Shown here one piece after another: positions 31,525 through 32,626 of a stretch of DNA of 32,626 nucleotides (position 1 is its first letter; each line of letters starts with the position of its first letter). The position numbers were made by a program, and so were the translations under genes. This DNA is from Pseudomonadales bacterium (GTDB lineage: Bacteria; Pseudomonadota; Gammaproteobacteria; Pseudomonadales; Alcanivoracaceae): positions 1-32,626 of the forward strand of contig JAKSCQ010000252.1 of NCBI GenBank assembly GCA_022360555.1. The letters run 5' to 3'. The notes under the pieces were generated by a model. It saw only the letters and a program-made list of their open reading frames with translations, was not told the origin of the DNA and did not search any database.

Positions 31525-32428
31525 AGCGGGCACCTTCCGGCATTTTGTTGATGTTATAGGCTTCGGGGTGACGTTCGGCGTCTTTCACGGCCTTGCGGGC
31601 CAGCGGGATCAGGCGCAGTTTCCTGGGGGTAAGCGCATGCAGGACCCGGTAGACACGACACCAGAGACGGAACAGCCGCTCATCCCGCTGCGTCCAGGGG
31701 ATAGCAAACTTCTCGCGAAACGGCTGCGGCAACGTGGCGCGCAGATTGAACCGCATGAACGGCCCCATCACGGCAAGAATCATGCGCCACACACTATCGG
31801 GCATGCGGCTGTTCGGCGGTTTGGGGATTTCCAGATAGTGCGATTCGCTGAGCAGATCGCTGGCCACCTCGGTCATTTCCAGCTTGTCGCGAATCATGCC
31901 GTAGAAGTAATCCCAGTATTCGCTTTCGGTGGCGGGCAGGTCCTGGTCACGAATCCCCATCATCTTTCCCAGTTGCCGCCATTCGGCATACATGGCCCGG
32001 CGCTGTTCGGTGGTGGGTGACCGGCCCAGCCTTTCATGCATGCGGATGGTGGCGTCATACCCGGTGATATGCACCCAGCCATAGGCTTCCGGATCCAGGG
32101 CAAAGTACTTGTTGCCCGCCTTGTCCAGGCCCTTGATGGAACGATGCAGCTCACGCAGCTTGATCCCCATCTCGATGGCCTTCTGCGGCCGGGCGTACAC
32201 GATGGGCCAGAGCAGCTCCGTGGAACGCTTTGCCCGGCCCCAGGGGTCGGTCTTGTAAACGGAGTGCTCGCTCACCCCCGCATTGATCACCGGATGCGCC
32301 ACCTGCAGCACGAAGGCCTGGGGCAACATCAGGTGAAAACGCCAGGAACCGAAGTCCTGCCAAGTGTAGGAATCCGGGCCCAGAGGCTGGGGTACCTGGT
32401 GCCGGGTCTGTGTTGCCGTCTGTGTCAT
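31511..32428 (-). CDS. DUF2236 (MpaB/Lcp-type) oxygenase-like protein, cytosolic
   Basis: 305 residues without a signal peptide. The DUF2236 core is clear: FVLQVAHPVINAGVSEHSVYKTDPWGRAKRST (R65, T70) and RELHRSIKG (H95), again matching the conserved Arg, Thr and heme-His pattern of MpaB and Lcp. WVHITGYDATIRMHE is the second conserved block. A basic C-terminal tail with RVYRVLHALTPRKLRLIPLARKAVKD follows. The family includes heme oxygenases that cleave polyisoprene and mycophenolate side-chain precursors, but most members are uncharacterised. I start at the ATG at 32428, since AGGA is 6 bp before it and homology begins soon after. It is the first gene of the four-gene unit. Confidence 0.85.
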   Translation of the reverse strand: MTQTATQTRHQVPQPLGPDSYTWQDFGSWRFHLMLPQAFVLQVAHPVINAGVSEHSVYKTDPWGRAKRSTELLWPIVYARPQKAIEMGIKLRELHRSIKGLDKAGNKYFALDPEAYGWVHITGYDATIRMHERLGRSPTTEQRRAMYAEWRQLGKMMGIRDQDLPATESEYWDYFYGMIRDKLEMTEVASDLLSESHYLEIPKPPNSRMPDSVWRMILAVMGPFMRFNLRATLPQPFREKFAIPWTQRDERLFRLWCRVYRVLHALTPRKLRLIPLARKAVKDAERHPEAYNINKMPEGARYEIG

Positions 32429-32494
32429 GCGTGTCCTGTGGTATCTGTCTGTTGTGCTATTTGTGATGCCATGCCAAGAAATGAGACAAACAGA

Positions 32495-32523
32495 AAAATA
32501 AGTATCATTGACGACAAAAACAA
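32495..32523 (-). promoter_or_regulatory. Putative promoter of the DUF2236 operon
   Basis: On the minus strand TTGTTT (32523-32518), a 17-bp spacer and TATTTT (32500-32495) lie about 67 bp upstream of the first start. The region 32429-32626 is AT-rich with no gene that I can support. Both hexamers are imperfect. Confidence 0.45.
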
Positions 32524-32626
32524 CCCCAAGAAACAAATGGATTTCGCCTGTATCCTTTTGTCCCAAGATGAATTAACAACTAAGAATTATCGGTACCAGA
32601 AAGGGTATTACGCCCTGTGCCGTACG

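Overview
The window looks like a chromosomal segment of a GC-rich marine gammaproteobacterium, most likely of the Alcanivorax group. This is an inference from gene content and protein style: MutS followed by a 7Fe ferredoxin, a RecBCD cluster, a BacNav-type ion channel, DUF2236 oxygenases next to a fatty-acid CoA ligase, and many short palindromic repeats in the intergenic spaces. No phage, transposase, integrase or CRISPR array is visible, and the coding sequence reads as ordinary core and accessory genome.

Layout. 1-3110: 3' part of mutS (cut by the window edge) and fdxA with its promoter and terminator. 3120-3620: an AT-rich stretch without protein genes that ends in an orphan terminator, a good place for a small RNA. 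3634-6326 (minus): an orphan Hpt phosphotransfer protein, then a tightly overlapping three-gene unit, arsS and two small glycosyltransferase-like proteins. 6398-6786: a repeat element and tRNA-Arg(CCU), preceded by a decayed copy of its own promoter and 5' end. 6879-10677: an MFS exporter, a tiny PLDc_N membrane protein, a secreted START protein and cardiolipin synthase. 11096-13113: a KamA-family radical SAM aminomutase with a long leader, then a DUF3332 lipoprotein. 13255-15632: a REP pair and a divergent MocR regulator / LysE exporter pair with clear operator repeats. 15819-25271: recC, recB and recD, all separated by repeat elements. 25368-27362: a voltage-gated cation channel and an OmpA-like porin, convergent on one bidirectional terminator. 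27587-32428 (minus): a four-gene unit comprising a soluble DUF2236 protein, an acyl-CoA ligase, a lipoprotein fusing a LolB-like domain to a second DUF2236 domain, and a secreted flavinylatable FMN-binding protein.

Two things stand out. The first is the last operon. It joins two MpaB/Lcp-like oxygenase domains, one of them carried on an outer-membrane-type lipoprotein with a LolB fold, with a ligase that could activate a fatty acid and a periplasmic flavoprotein that could pass electrons. It reads like an undescribed envelope lipid or hydrocarbon oxidation module. The second is a set of intergenic inverted repeats whose arms are built from degenerate 7-bp units. Five clear and one weaker copy lie in about 21 kb, mostly just after stop codons. 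Their unit sequences differ between copies while the architecture stays the same, and several surround a terminator or abut the ribosome binding site of the next gene, notably around recC, recB and recD.

All assignments come from reading motifs and comparing with remembered family sequences; no database search was possible.
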